This document shows, piece after piece, positions 54,403 to 62,487 of a stretch of 64,000 nt of DNA. The translations under genes were made by a program, and so were the position numbers. This DNA comes from Paracoccaceae bacterium. Its GTDB lineage: Bacteria; Pseudomonadota; Alphaproteobacteria; Rhodobacterales; Rhodobacteraceae. A model generated the notes under the pieces. It saw nothing but the letters and a program-made list of their open reading frames with translations. It did no database searches and was not told the DNA's origin. The stretch's first letter is position 1, and each line of letters starts with the position of its first letter. Where the stretch lies: NCBI GenBank assembly GCA_030697175.1, contig JAUYQR010000013.1, positions 19,984 through 83,983 of the forward strand, written 5' to 3'.

Positions 54403-55892
54403 GCTGCGGGCCTTTCCCGGATATGCGCTGCCGTCCGCAACGCCAGTGCTGCAATCGTCAGCGCCGGGTTCACCGCGGCCGAGGTCGGCAGCACCGAGGC
54501 GTCGACGATGTAGAGGTTCTCCAGATCATGGCTCCGGCAGTTGGCATCCACAACCGAAGCCGCAGGGTTCGCGCCCATCCGCGCCGTCCCGCATTGGTGC
54601 GACGGTGTGCGCCTGTCGAAAGCGCGCGACAGAACAACGGGATACCCGGCTTTCCTCAACTTTCGCTTCAACTCTGCCACCAGCGCCAGATGCGCCTCCC
54701 AGTTCGACCGCTTCCAGTCCAGCACGACCTGATCGCCCTTCAGCGTCACCCGGCTGTCGGGGTTCGGCAGGTCTTCCGACATCGCCAGAATGTCCACCGA
54801 ATGGCGCGCGATCCACCCCGCCACCGGCCCCGGGATCGGCGTGTCCGAGGCCAGGATCGGCCCCGAGATCTTGCCAAGCAACTGCACATTCCCCAAAGGC
54901 GCCCCGCCCGGCCCGCCGGACAGGTAAAAGTCGTTCACCTGCACCGTCTTTTGGTAGACCGAAGGGTTCGCCCGGAACGGATGCAACGCCAGAACTGCGC
55001 TCAGGTTGTGGTTCATGAAATTGCGCCCGACCTGATCCGAGCGGTTCGCCAACCCACCCGGATGCGCTGCATCGGCAGATGACAGCAGCAGCACCGCCGA
55101 CATTACCGCCCCTGCCGACAGCACCACCACCGGTGCGGTCAACCGCTCTGCCCGCCCGTCCCGCTGCACCTCCACCGCTGTCACGCGGCCCCCCTCGGCC
55201 ACCAGCCGTGTCACCCGCGCACCGGTCTGCAAGCGCACGTTCGGGTGCTGCAAGGCATGGGCCAGCCCCACCGTTTCGGCATCCATCTTGCCGCCGCAGG
55301 TGTCGGGGAACGCGTCCCACGGGGTTTGGCCATGCGCGAGCCAGCGTTCGATATCCACGCCCAAGGGCAAGGATGACGGATGCAGCCCTACCGCCTGCAA
55401 CCGGCGGCGAAAATCGGCAATCGCGGGTTCATCCGGCACCGGGCGAAACGCATACTGCCCGGAATGCACAGGCTCGGTCGGGTCGTCACCGAGTTCGCCG
55501 CGCACCTGATAAAGCTGCTCGGCCTGCTGATACCACGGCTCCAGATCGTCGTAGCTGATCGGCCAGCCCGGCGTGGTGCCGCCCAAGTGGCGCATCGGGG
55601 CGAAATCCTCGGCCCGGTAGCGCATCAGGACGGCACCGTAGAACTTGGAATTGCCGCCCGCGTGGTAGTAGTTGCCGGGGTTGAAGGGCCGCCCCTCGCC
55701 GTCCAGCCACTGCTCGTCGGGGCGAAAATGCCCCCGGCCAAAGATCGCCGCCGGATCGCGCGCCTCGGGCGATGGCTCCAGCCGCGTGCCCCGTTCCAGA
55801 ATGAGGATGCGCTTGCCCGAGGGTGCCAGTGCCGCCGCCAGCGTAGCCCCCCCCATGCCCGAGCCGATGATGATGATGTCGGCGTCGCTCAT
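54399..55892 (-). CDS. GMC family oxidoreductase (gluconate 2-dehydrogenase/cholesterol-oxidase-like branch)
   Basis: 497 residues from ATG 55892, overlapping the ABC ATPase stop by 4 bases. FAD motif IIIIGSGMGGATLAAALAPSGKRILILERG (4-33), then NYYHAGGNSKFYGAVLMRYR, C-terminal HQCGTARMGANPAASVVDANCRSHDLENLYIVDASVLP and AAVNPALTIAALAL with the His/Asn pair. It differs clearly from the GMC gene at 52078, so the operon has two different GMC branches. No gluconate-dehydrogenase small subunit or cytochrome is adjacent. The frame open to 56174 is shadow. Confidence 0.92.
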   Translation of the reverse strand: MSDADIIIIGSGMGGATLAAALAPSGKRILILERGTRLEPSPEARDPAAIFGRGHFRPDEQWLDGEGRPFNPGNYYHAGGNSKFYGAVLMRYRAEDFAPMRHLGGTTPGWPISYDDLEPWYQQAEQLYQVRGELGDDPTEPVHSGQYAFRPVPDEPAIADFRRRLQAVGLHPSSLPLGVDIERWLAHGQTPWDAFPDTCGGKMDAETVGLAHALQHPNVRLQTGARVTRLVAEGGRVTAVEVQRDGRAERLTAPVVVLSAGAVMSAVLLLSSADAAHPGGLANRSDQVGRNFMNHNLSAVLALHPFRANPSVYQKTVQVNDFYLSGGPGGAPLGNVQLLGKISGPILASDTPIPGPVAGWIARHSVDILAMSEDLPNPDSRVTLKGDQVVLDWKRSNWEAHLALVAELKRKLRKAGYPVVLSRAFDRRTPSHQCGTARMGANPAASVVDANCRSHDLENLYIVDASVLPTSAAVNPALTIAALALRTAAHIRERPAA

Positions 55893-57001
55893 CCCGCAAT
55901 CCGCGCCTCGGTCACCGGATCGAAGGCCACCGCCTTTTCCATGTTCACCGCAAAGTCGAAGATCTGCCCCGGTGCCACCGACGCATCCGCCCGCATTCGC
56001 GCGATCACGTCCTTGCCCGACAGGGTCATCGTCACGAAGGTATCCGACCCCGCCGGTTCCGTCACCGTCACCCGGTTGGCAAAGGGCTGGATGTTGCCGG
56101 ACTTGCGGTCCGCCCCTTCCGGGTCGGTGATCGCCTCGGGCCGGATGCCCAGCAGGATTGCCTTGCCAGCCCACTCCGCCATGTTGCCCTGACTGAACCG
56201 CAGGCGCCGCACCACACCCTCGCTGTCGGTGATCTCGGCATGGGCCGCGCCGTTCTGCATCACCACCGTGGCAGGCAGGATGTTCATCGCAGGGCTGCCC
56301 ATGAAGGTCGCCACGAAGAGGTTGGCCGGGGTATCGTAAATCTCCTTCGGGGTGCCAAGCTGCTGGACATAGCCCTTGTTCATCACCGCGATCCGGGTCG
56401 ACAGCGTCATCGCCTCGATCTGGTCGTGGGTGACGTAGACGATCGTCGTCCCGAGCTTGTGGTGCAGCTTCTTGATCTCGGTCCGCATGTCGACACGCAG
56501 CTTCGCGTCAAGGTTCGACAACGGCTCGTCGAACAGGAAGACGTCCGGGTTTCTGACCAATGCCCGCCCCATCGCCACCCGCTGCCGCTGGCCACCCGAC
56601 AACTGCCCCGGCTTGCGGTCCAGAAGGTGGTCGATCTGCAACAACTTGCCCACGTCGGCAAGCGCGCGCTCACGCTCCGCCTTCGGGACGCCGTGCATTT
56701 CCAGCCCGAAGGTCATGTTCTGACCCACGGTCATGTTCGGGTAAAGCGCATAGCTTTGAAACACCATCGCGATGTTGCGCTTTGACGGATGCACCCCGTT
56801 GATCACCCGCCCCTTGATCGAGATGTCGCCCGAGGAAATCGCCTCCAGCCCCGCGATCATGTTCAGAAGCGTGGATTTTCCGCAGCCCGACGGGCCGACC
56901 AGCACCAGAAACTCTCCCTCCTGCACCGAGATATCCACCTCGTGCAGCACCTGCACCTTGCCGTAAGATTTGGTCACATGCGAGATATCGAGAAAACCCA
57001 T
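55889..57001 (-). CDS. Sugar ABC transporter ATP-binding protein (UgpC/MalK/MsiK type)
   Basis: 370-residue ATPase of a CUT1 importer. Walker A GPSGCGKST (about 37-45), signature LSGGQRQRVAMGRALVRNPDVFLFDEPLSNLDA (includes Walker B), switch His in YVTHDQIEAM, and a C-terminal TOBE/regulatory domain (about 240-370). Inner face of the membrane. 3 bases after the permease and overlapping the GMC gene by 4. Confidence 0.97.
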   Translation of the reverse strand: MGFLDISHVTKSYGKVQVLHEVDISVQEGEFLVLVGPSGCGKSTLLNMIAGLEAISSGDISIKGRVINGVHPSKRNIAMVFQSYALYPNMTVGQNMTFGLEMHGVPKAERERALADVGKLLQIDHLLDRKPGQLSGGQRQRVAMGRALVRNPDVFLFDEPLSNLDAKLRVDMRTEIKKLHHKLGTTIVYVTHDQIEAMTLSTRIAVMNKGYVQQLGTPKEIYDTPANLFVATFMGSPAMNILPATVVMQNGAAHAEITDSEGVVRRLRFSQGNMAEWAGKAILLGIRPEAITDPEGADRKSGNIQPFANRVTVTEPAGSDTFVTMTLSGKDVIARMRADASVAPGQIFDFAVNMEKAVAFDPVTEARIAG

Positions 57002-57004
57002 GGG

Positions 57005-57886
57005 TCAGCCTTTCACAGAGCCAGCCATCAGCCCGCGCACGAAGTAGCGGCCCGCGACGATGTAGACGAAAAGGGTGGGCAGCGCGGCGAGGATCGCCCC
57101 TGCAAAGTGGACGTTGTATTCCTTCACCCCGGTCGAAGAGTTGACGAGGTTGTTCAAGGCAACCGTCATCGGCATGGAATCAAGGTCGGCAAAGGAGGCA
57201 CCGAACAGGAAGTCGTTCCAGATGTTGGTGAATTGCCAGATCACGCTGACCACCGCGATCGGCCCTGAAACCGGCAGCATGATCCGCCAGAAGATGCGGA
57301 AGAACCCTGCCCCGTCGATCATCGCGGCCTTTACCAGTTCGGTCGGGAACGAGGCATAGTAGTTGCGGAAGTAAAGCGTGGTGAAGCCGATGCCGTAGAC
57401 CACATGCACCAGGATCAGCCCCGGCGTCGATCCCGCCAGCCCCATCAACCCCAGCATCCGCGCCATCGGGATGAGCACGATCTGGAACGGGATGAAGCAG
57501 GCGAACAGCATCAGGCCAAACAGGATCGTATCGCCGCGGAACCGCCATTTGGTCAGCACATAGCCGTTCAGCGCGCCAAGCATGGTCGAGATTGCCACCG
57601 CCGGCACCACCATCAAGAGCGAGTTGAGGAAGTAGGGTTTCAGCCCCGTCGGCTCCACCCCGATCTGCGCGGTGGACCAGGCCGAGCGCCAGGCGTCCAG
57701 CGTCCAGACCTGCGGCAGCGACATCATGTTGCCGCCGGTGATTTCCGACAGCGGCTTCAGGCTGTTGGTCAGCATCACGAAGAACGGCAGCAGGTAAAAC
57801 AGCGCGAACAGAAGCAGCACGAGGTAGATGAAGGTCCGCGCCACCCGGCCCGTGCGCACAGCGGTGTCTTGCGTCGCGGCGCTCAT
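57005..57886 (-). CDS. Sugar ABC transporter permease (MalG/GtsC type)
   Basis: 293 residues from ATG 57886. Six predicted membrane helices, starting VARTFIYLVLLLFALFYLLPFFVMLTNSL. The EAA loop that docks the ATPase is KAAMIDGAGFFRIFWRIMLPVSGP. It overlaps the other permease by 4 bases. The frame open to 58813 is shadow of the neighbouring permease. Confidence 0.95.
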   Translation of the reverse strand: MSAATQDTAVRTGRVARTFIYLVLLLFALFYLLPFFVMLTNSLKPLSEITGGNMMSLPQVWTLDAWRSAWSTAQIGVEPTGLKPYFLNSLLMVVPAVAISTMLGALNGYVLTKWRFRGDTILFGLMLFACFIPFQIVLIPMARMLGLMGLAGSTPGLILVHVVYGIGFTTLYFRNYYASFPTELVKAAMIDGAGFFRIFWRIMLPVSGPIAVVSVIWQFTNIWNDFLFGASFADLDSMPMTVALNNLVNSSTGVKEYNVHFAGAILAALPTLFVYIVAGRYFVRGLMAGSVKG

Positions 57887-58782
57887 TCCTTTTTCTCCTT
57901 CAGCTCGGCGTAAAGGTAGGGGATCATGATCGCGGCGATGGTCATCAGCATGATCACCGCCGATGCCGCGCCGATGCCCATCGAGTTGCGGGTGAAGGTG
58001 TAGGAATACATGAAGGTCGCGGGCAATTCCGTCGCCCGCCCCGGCCCGCCCCCGGTCAGCGCGATGACAAGGTCGTAAGACTTGATCGCAAGGTGGCTCA
58101 GGATGACAAAGGCGCTGAGGAACGCCGGGCGCAGCAGGGGAATGACGATGCGGCGGTAAAGCTGCCAGTTCGACGCCCCGTCGATCTGTGCGGCCTTCAG
58201 GATCTCGTTGTCGATGCCGCGCAGGCCCGCCAGAAACATCGCCATCACAAAGCCTGACGTCTGCCAGACCGCCGCGATGACCACGGTATAGATCGCCATG
58301 TCGCGATCCTTGATCCAGTTGAAACTGAACGACTCCCACCCCCAGAGGTGCATGGTGTGTTCCAGCCCGATGCCGGGGTCGAGAAACCACTTCCACGCCG
58401 TTCCCGTGACGATGAACGACAGCGCCATCGGGTACAGGTAGATCGGCCGCAGGACCCCCTCGCCGCGGATCTTCTGGTCCAGAAAGATCGCCAGCGTCAG
58501 CCCGATCAGCGTGCAGATCACGATGTAAAGCGACGAAAAGATCGCGAGGTTCTTGATCGCCGTGATCCAGGACGACAGCGCCCAGAGCTTGGTGTAATTC
58601 TCCCACCCGACCAGGGTGTTGGACGGCAGCATCTTGCTGTCGGTAAACGACAGATACCCGGTGTAGAGGATGAAGCCGTAGACGAAGACAAGGATCACCG
58701 CGAGCGAGGGCGACAGCACCAGCTTCGGTATCCAGTCTTGCAACCGAGTGCGAAAATCGGCGTCGATGGATTGCGTCGCCAT
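57883..58782 (-). CDS. Sugar ABC transporter permease (MalF/GtsB type)
   Basis: 299 residues from ATG 58782 with GGAGGGG upstream; a GTG 12 bases earlier is less likely. Membrane helices start at WIPKLVLSPSLAVILVFVYGFILYTGYLSF. The EAA loop is KAAQIDGASNWQLYRRIVIPLLRP. The sequence resembles glucose/mannose-type importers (GtsB). A 117-base spacer with repeats and a hairpin separates it from the binding-protein gene upstream. Confidence 0.95.
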   Translation of the reverse strand: MATQSIDADFRTRLQDWIPKLVLSPSLAVILVFVYGFILYTGYLSFTDSKMLPSNTLVGWENYTKLWALSSWITAIKNLAIFSSLYIVICTLIGLTLAIFLDQKIRGEGVLRPIYLYPMALSFIVTGTAWKWFLDPGIGLEHTMHLWGWESFSFNWIKDRDMAIYTVVIAAVWQTSGFVMAMFLAGLRGIDNEILKAAQIDGASNWQLYRRIVIPLLRPAFLSAFVILSHLAIKSYDLVIALTGGGPGRATELPATFMYSYTFTRNSMGIGAASAVIMLMTIAAIMIPYLYAELKEKKE

Positions 58783-58824
58783 AGCCCCCTCCACGCCCGC
58801 ATGGCGCGGGCAACCACTGGAAAA

Positions 58825-58857
58825 TCCGATCAGGGTCCGATCAGGGTCCGATCAGGG
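58825..58857 (-). repeat. 11-base tandem repeat, three perfect copies
   Basis: TCCGATCAGGG three times in a row in the spacer between the solute-binding-protein gene and the first permease gene, 43 bases before the permease start. Not in a gene. Confidence 0.93.
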
Positions 58858-58864
58858 AATGTGC

Positions 58865-58891
58865 GGGAAGGCGACCGGGGGCCGCCTTCCC
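58865..58891 (-). other. Intercistronic hairpin after binding-protein gene
   Basis: GGGAAGGCG (58865-58873) and CGCCTTCCC (58883-58891), perfect 9-base stem, 9-base loop. In importer operons such a hairpin behind the binding-protein gene usually protects its mRNA or partly stops transcription, so that binding protein exceeds permease (established for malE and similar systems; inference here). Confidence 0.75.
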
Positions 58892-58899
58892 AAGTGGGC

Positions 58900-60150
58900 T
58901 TACTTCGCCGCTTCGACCGCTGCGGCCAGTTCGGTTGCCGCCGTCGCCGCGTCATACTCGCCGTTGAAATGCGCGGTCACCACGTCGTAAAGCGCGTTCT
59001 TCACGGCGGCCGGGGCAGCATGGCCATGCGCCATCGACCCAAAGAGCATGCCGTTCGTATTCGCCTCGGCCAGATCCTTCATGCCCTTCTTGCCGCAGTC
59101 GTCAAAGTCGGTGTCCGGCACATCGGTCCGCGCGGGAACCGAGCCTTTCACCACGTTGAACGCCGACTGGAAGACCGGGTCCATGATCGCCTTGGCCATC
59201 GCGACCTGGGCTTCCTGCATTGCGGGATCCGTCTGGTTGAACATGGCAAACTGGTCAGAGTTGAAGGTCACCATGCCTTGCGTTCCGGGAAAGCGGATGC
59301 AGACGAAATCGGTGCCCGGCACCTTGCCCGCCTTCAGGAATTCACCCTTGGCCCAGTCGCCCATCATCTGCATCCCGGCCTCACCGTTGATCACCATGGC
59401 AGACGCCAGGTTCCAGTCGCGGCCCGAAAAGTTGTCATCGACATAAGACCGCAGCGTTGCCATGCGGTTGAACGCCTCGACCATCGTCTCGCCACCCAGC
59501 GCCGCCGGGTCGAGGTCGATCATCGCGGCCTTGTAGAAATCCGCGCCCAGCGACAGCACGACCGCGTCGAACACGGTCGCGTCCTGCCAGGCCTGCCCGC
59601 CATGCGCCAGGGGCGTGATGCCGTTGGCCTTCATCGCGTCCAGCATCGCGACCAGCTCTTCCCACGTTTCGGGCGCCTTGCCGCCGGCTGCGTCCAGCGC
59701 GGCCTTGTTGATCCAGATCCAGTTCGTCGAATGCACGTTCACCGGGGCCGCGACCCACTTGCCGTCATAGGTGGAGAACGCCTGCAGCGCCGTCGGCACC
59801 ACCTTGTCCCAGCCCTCGGCGGTCGCGGTGGCGGTCAGGTCGGCCAGCGCGCCTTCCTTGGCCCAGTCCTGAATGTCGAAGCCCAGCATCTGCACGGCCG
59901 TGGGCGGGTTGCCCGCGGTGACGCGCGCGCGCAGCGTGGTCATCGCCGCCTCGCCGCCGCCGCCCGCAACCGGCATGTCCAGCCAGCCGGTGCCCGCGCC
60001 GGCAAGGTTGTCTTTCAGCACGTTCAGTGCCGCGGCCTCGCCACCGGATGTCCACCAGTGCAGCACCTCCACGTCCGCCGCTTTCACCAGGCTCGTCGAC
60101 AGCACAAGCGCCGCCGCCGCCGTCAGTGCCTTACCATAAAATCCACGCAT
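58900..60150 (-). CDS. Sugar ABC transporter substrate-binding protein (glucose/mannose type)
   Basis: 416 residues from ATG 60150, preceded by GGGAGGAACCAA. Signal peptide [24 protein letters not shown], then the mature start [22 protein letters not shown]. Further landmarks are [29 protein letters not shown] and [14 protein letters not shown], close to the GtsA glucose-binding protein group. Substrate is therefore probably a monosaccharide or a related polyol. Cysteine in DFDDCGKK pairs with another in VCIRF. It is periplasmic. Confidence 0.95.
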   Translation of the reverse strand: MRGFYGKALTAAAALVLSTSLVKAADVEVLHWWTSGGEAAALNVLKDNLAGAGTGWLDMPVAGGGGEAAMTTLRARVTAGNPPTAVQMLGFDIQDWAKEGALADLTATATAEGWDKVVPTALQAFSTYDGKWVAAPVNVHSTNWIWINKAALDAAGGKAPETWEELVAMLDAMKANGITPLAHGGQAWQDATVFDAVVLSLGADFYKAAMIDLDPAALGGETMVEAFNRMATLRSYVDDNFSGRDWNLASAMVINGEAGMQMMGDWAKGEFLKAGKVPGTDFVCIRFPGTQGMVTFNSDQFAMFNQTDPAMQEAQVAMAKAIMDPVFQSAFNVVKGSVPARTDVPDTDFDDCGKKGMKDLAEANTNGMLFGSMAHGHAAPAAVKNALYDVVTAHFNGEYDAATAATELAAAVEAAK

Positions 60151-60199
60151 TTGGTTCCTCCCGTTTTGCGTTGGTTTGTCGTTTGCCACCAAGGGGTTC

Positions 60200-61723
60200 T
60201 CAGTGGGTCTTCACCCAGTTTGGCCGCGTGCGTCCGATGCGCATCGCCACCGTCTTGACCTCGAGGAATTCCTCCAGCCCATAGCGCCCGATCTCGCGGC
60301 CCTGCCCCGATTGCTTGAAGCCCCCGAAGGTCATTTCCGGGAACCCGTCCATCCAGGTGTTGGTCCAGATCGTGCCCGCCTGCACCCGCCGCGCAAATTC
60401 CAGGCAGGTGTGGACGTTCTCGCTCCAGACGCCCGCGCTCAGGCCGTAGGCCGCGTCGTTGGCAAGTGCCACCGCCTCGTCCAGCGTGCGAAAGGTCAGG
60501 CAGGCCAGCACCGGGCCGAACACCTCGTCCCGCGCAATCGCCATGTCCGGCGTCACGCCCGAAACCACCGTCGGCTGGTAGAACTGCCCGGCGAGGCCCG
60601 GCACCATGAGCGGCCCGCCGCCCAGGGCGACCTTCGCCCCCGCCGCGACCGCGTCCTTCACATAGCCGTCGATCTTGCCCTGATGCACGAGGGATATGAT
60701 CGCGCCCACCTGCGTGTCGGGATGCAGCGGATCGCCAAACGCCACCTGCCGCGACAGCGCCGTGACGCGGGCCACGAACGCCTCGGCGATATCCTCATGC
60801 ACCAGCACCCGGCTGCCGGAATTGCAGCACTCGCCGGCGTTGAAATAGATCCCGAACGTCACCGCATCCGCAGCGCTCTCCAGATCGGCGTCGGGAAAGA
60901 TCACCTGCGGGTTCTTGCCCCCCAGTTCCAGCGCCACCTTCTTCAGCGAGCCGCTTGCCGCGACCGAAATCGCCTTGCCCACCGCCGTCGACCCGGTGAA
61001 CGTCACCATGTCCACATCGGGATGCGACGCCAGAACAGCCCCCACCGGCTGCCCCTCGCCCAGAACGATGTTCACCACACCCGCCGGCAACCCCGCCTCG
61101 ATCAGCAACTCGCCCATCATCACGGTCGATGACGGCGTCATTTCCGACGGCTTGACCACGCAGGTGCAGCCCGCAGCAAGGGCAAAGGGCAGCTTCTGGC
61201 TCAGAATCCAGAACGGAAAGTTCCACGGCGTGATCACCGACACGACGCCGATCGGCTCTTTCAGGATCACTCCCAGCATGTCGGGCCCGAGCGTGTTGTG
61301 GCTGTCGCCGGTGATGTTGCGCGCAAGGCTTGCCGCATAACGCCACAGGTCCGCCGCCCCCGACACCTCGCCGCGCGACTGGCTGATCGGCTTGCCGCTT
61401 TCCAGCGTCTCCAGCAGGGCTATCCGCTCGACATTCGCCTCGATCAGGTCTGCCACGCGCAGCAGCACCGCCGCCCGCGCCTTGCCCGTCGCGCGCGACC
61501 AGACCCCGCTGTCGAAAGCCGCCCGCGCCGCTGCGACCCCTGCCTCGGCATCCGCCGCCGTGCCAAGCGCCGAGCGGCTGACAACCACCCCATGCGCGGG
61601 CGAGACGCGGTCGACCGTCACGCTTCCCGCAACCCAAGCGCCACCGATCAGATGCCGCCCCTCGAACGGTGTCGTCGGCAGCGCCTGCCCCGTCGCGGCG
61701 ATCACGGTCATATCCAGCATCAT
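60200..61723 (-). CDS. NAD(P)-dependent aldehyde dehydrogenase
   Basis: 507 residues. ALDH residues are intact: Asn168 (PWNFP), Lys191 (KPSE), Glu266 (LELGGK) and the nucleophile Cys300 in [10 protein letters not shown]; note a second Cys at 299. Similar to betaine-aldehyde/gamma-aminobutyraldehyde-type enzymes, but the substrate is open. ATG 61723 (a second at 61720) overlaps the enoyl-CoA hydratase stop. 49 bases separate it from the binding-protein gene. In context it would oxidise an aldehyde formed by a GMC enzyme to an acid. Confidence 0.95.
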   Translation of the reverse strand: MMLDMTVIAATGQALPTTPFEGRHLIGGAWVAGSVTVDRVSPAHGVVVSRSALGTAADAEAGVAAARAAFDSGVWSRATGKARAAVLLRVADLIEANVERIALLETLESGKPISQSRGEVSGAADLWRYAASLARNITGDSHNTLGPDMLGVILKEPIGVVSVITPWNFPFWILSQKLPFALAAGCTCVVKPSEMTPSSTVMMGELLIEAGLPAGVVNIVLGEGQPVGAVLASHPDVDMVTFTGSTAVGKAISVAASGSLKKVALELGGKNPQVIFPDADLESAADAVTFGIYFNAGECCNSGSRVLVHEDIAEAFVARVTALSRQVAFGDPLHPDTQVGAIISLVHQGKIDGYVKDAVAAGAKVALGGGPLMVPGLAGQFYQPTVVSGVTPDMAIARDEVFGPVLACLTFRTLDEAVALANDAAYGLSAGVWSENVHTCLEFARRVQAGTIWTNTWMDGFPEMTFGGFKQSGQGREIGRYGLEEFLEVKTVAMRIGRTRPNWVKTH

Positions 61724-62487
61724 TCCCCCCGAAATTCCGGTTTGCGCTTGGCCCTGAACGCCGCCACGCCTTCGGCCTTGTCAGGCGACGCGGCAATCAT
61801 CCCCGACCCCAGGGCCTCGATCAGGGCGGCCCGGTCTTCGCCCGCGCCCGCATGGATCATGTATTTCGCGACCTCCACCGCACGCGGCGAAGTTTCGGCC
61901 ACCCGCAGCGCCATCGCCTCGGCCACCGCGCGCGCATCGTCCGCCACCTCGGCCACAAACCCCAAACCCAGCGCCCGTTCCGCCGATAGCCGCCGGCCAA
62001 ACAGCGCCATTTCCTTCACCACCGGTTCCGGCATGAGCCGCAGCAACCGCTGCGTCCCCGACCATCCGGGGACGATGCCCACACCCGCCTCAGGGAGGGC
62101 GAGGCTGGCGCGCGGCACCATCACCCGGATGTCACATGCGGCGGCAAGCTCCAGCCCGCCGCCAAAGGCATGGCCCGTCAGCACCGCAATCGTCGGCTTG
62201 GCCAACCGCGCCAGCCGGTCGAAGATCCGGTGCCCGTCGCGGACCCAGACCCGGGCAAACTCCGCCGGGGTCAGGTCGCCCCAGGCGGTGATGTCGGCCC
62301 CGGTGCAGAACGCCCGCTCGCCCTCGGCCGTCAGCAGCACGCACGCCACATCCGCCCGCCGCTCCACGGTATCCAGATGCGCCGACAGTTCCGCCAGCAT
62401 CGCCACGGTCAGCGCGTTCAGCTTGGCCGGGTTGTCCAGCCGCACCTCCGCCACCGGACCGCGCAAGATCAGATGCACCGCACTCAT
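61720..62487 (-). CDS. Enoyl-CoA hydratase/isomerase family protein
   Basis: 255 residues from ATG 62487, overlapping the CoA-transferase stop by 4 bases; a GTG nine bases earlier is possible. Crotonase motifs are NPAKLNALTVAMLAEL, CTGADITAWGD (oxyanion hole) and GHAFGGGLELAAACDIRV, then ALPEAGVGIVPGWSGTQRL, with Glu residues at both catalytic positions. It would add water to, or isomerise, an enoyl-CoA made from the acid activated by the neighbouring CoA-transferase. Confidence 0.94.
   Translation of the reverse strand: MSAVHLILRGPVAEVRLDNPAKLNALTVAMLAELSAHLDTVERRADVACVLLTAEGERAFCTGADITAWGDLTPAEFARVWVRDGHRIFDRLARLAKPTIAVLTGHAFGGGLELAAACDIRVMVPRASLALPEAGVGIVPGWSGTQRLLRLMPEPVVKEMALFGRRLSAERALGLGFVAEVADDARAVAEAMALRVAETSPRAVEVAKYMIHAGAGEDRAALIEALGSGMIAASPDKAEGVAAFRAKRKPEFRGE

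Noticed and set aside
60171..60192. TTGGT-N12-ACCAA inverted repeat upstream of the binding-protein gene as a LacI operator
   Set aside because: Arms are only 5 bases and the spacer is 12, unlike LacI-family operators with a central CG; likely chance.
58348..60258. 636-residue plus-strand open frame
   Set aside because: Antisense of permease and binding-protein genes; shadow composition.
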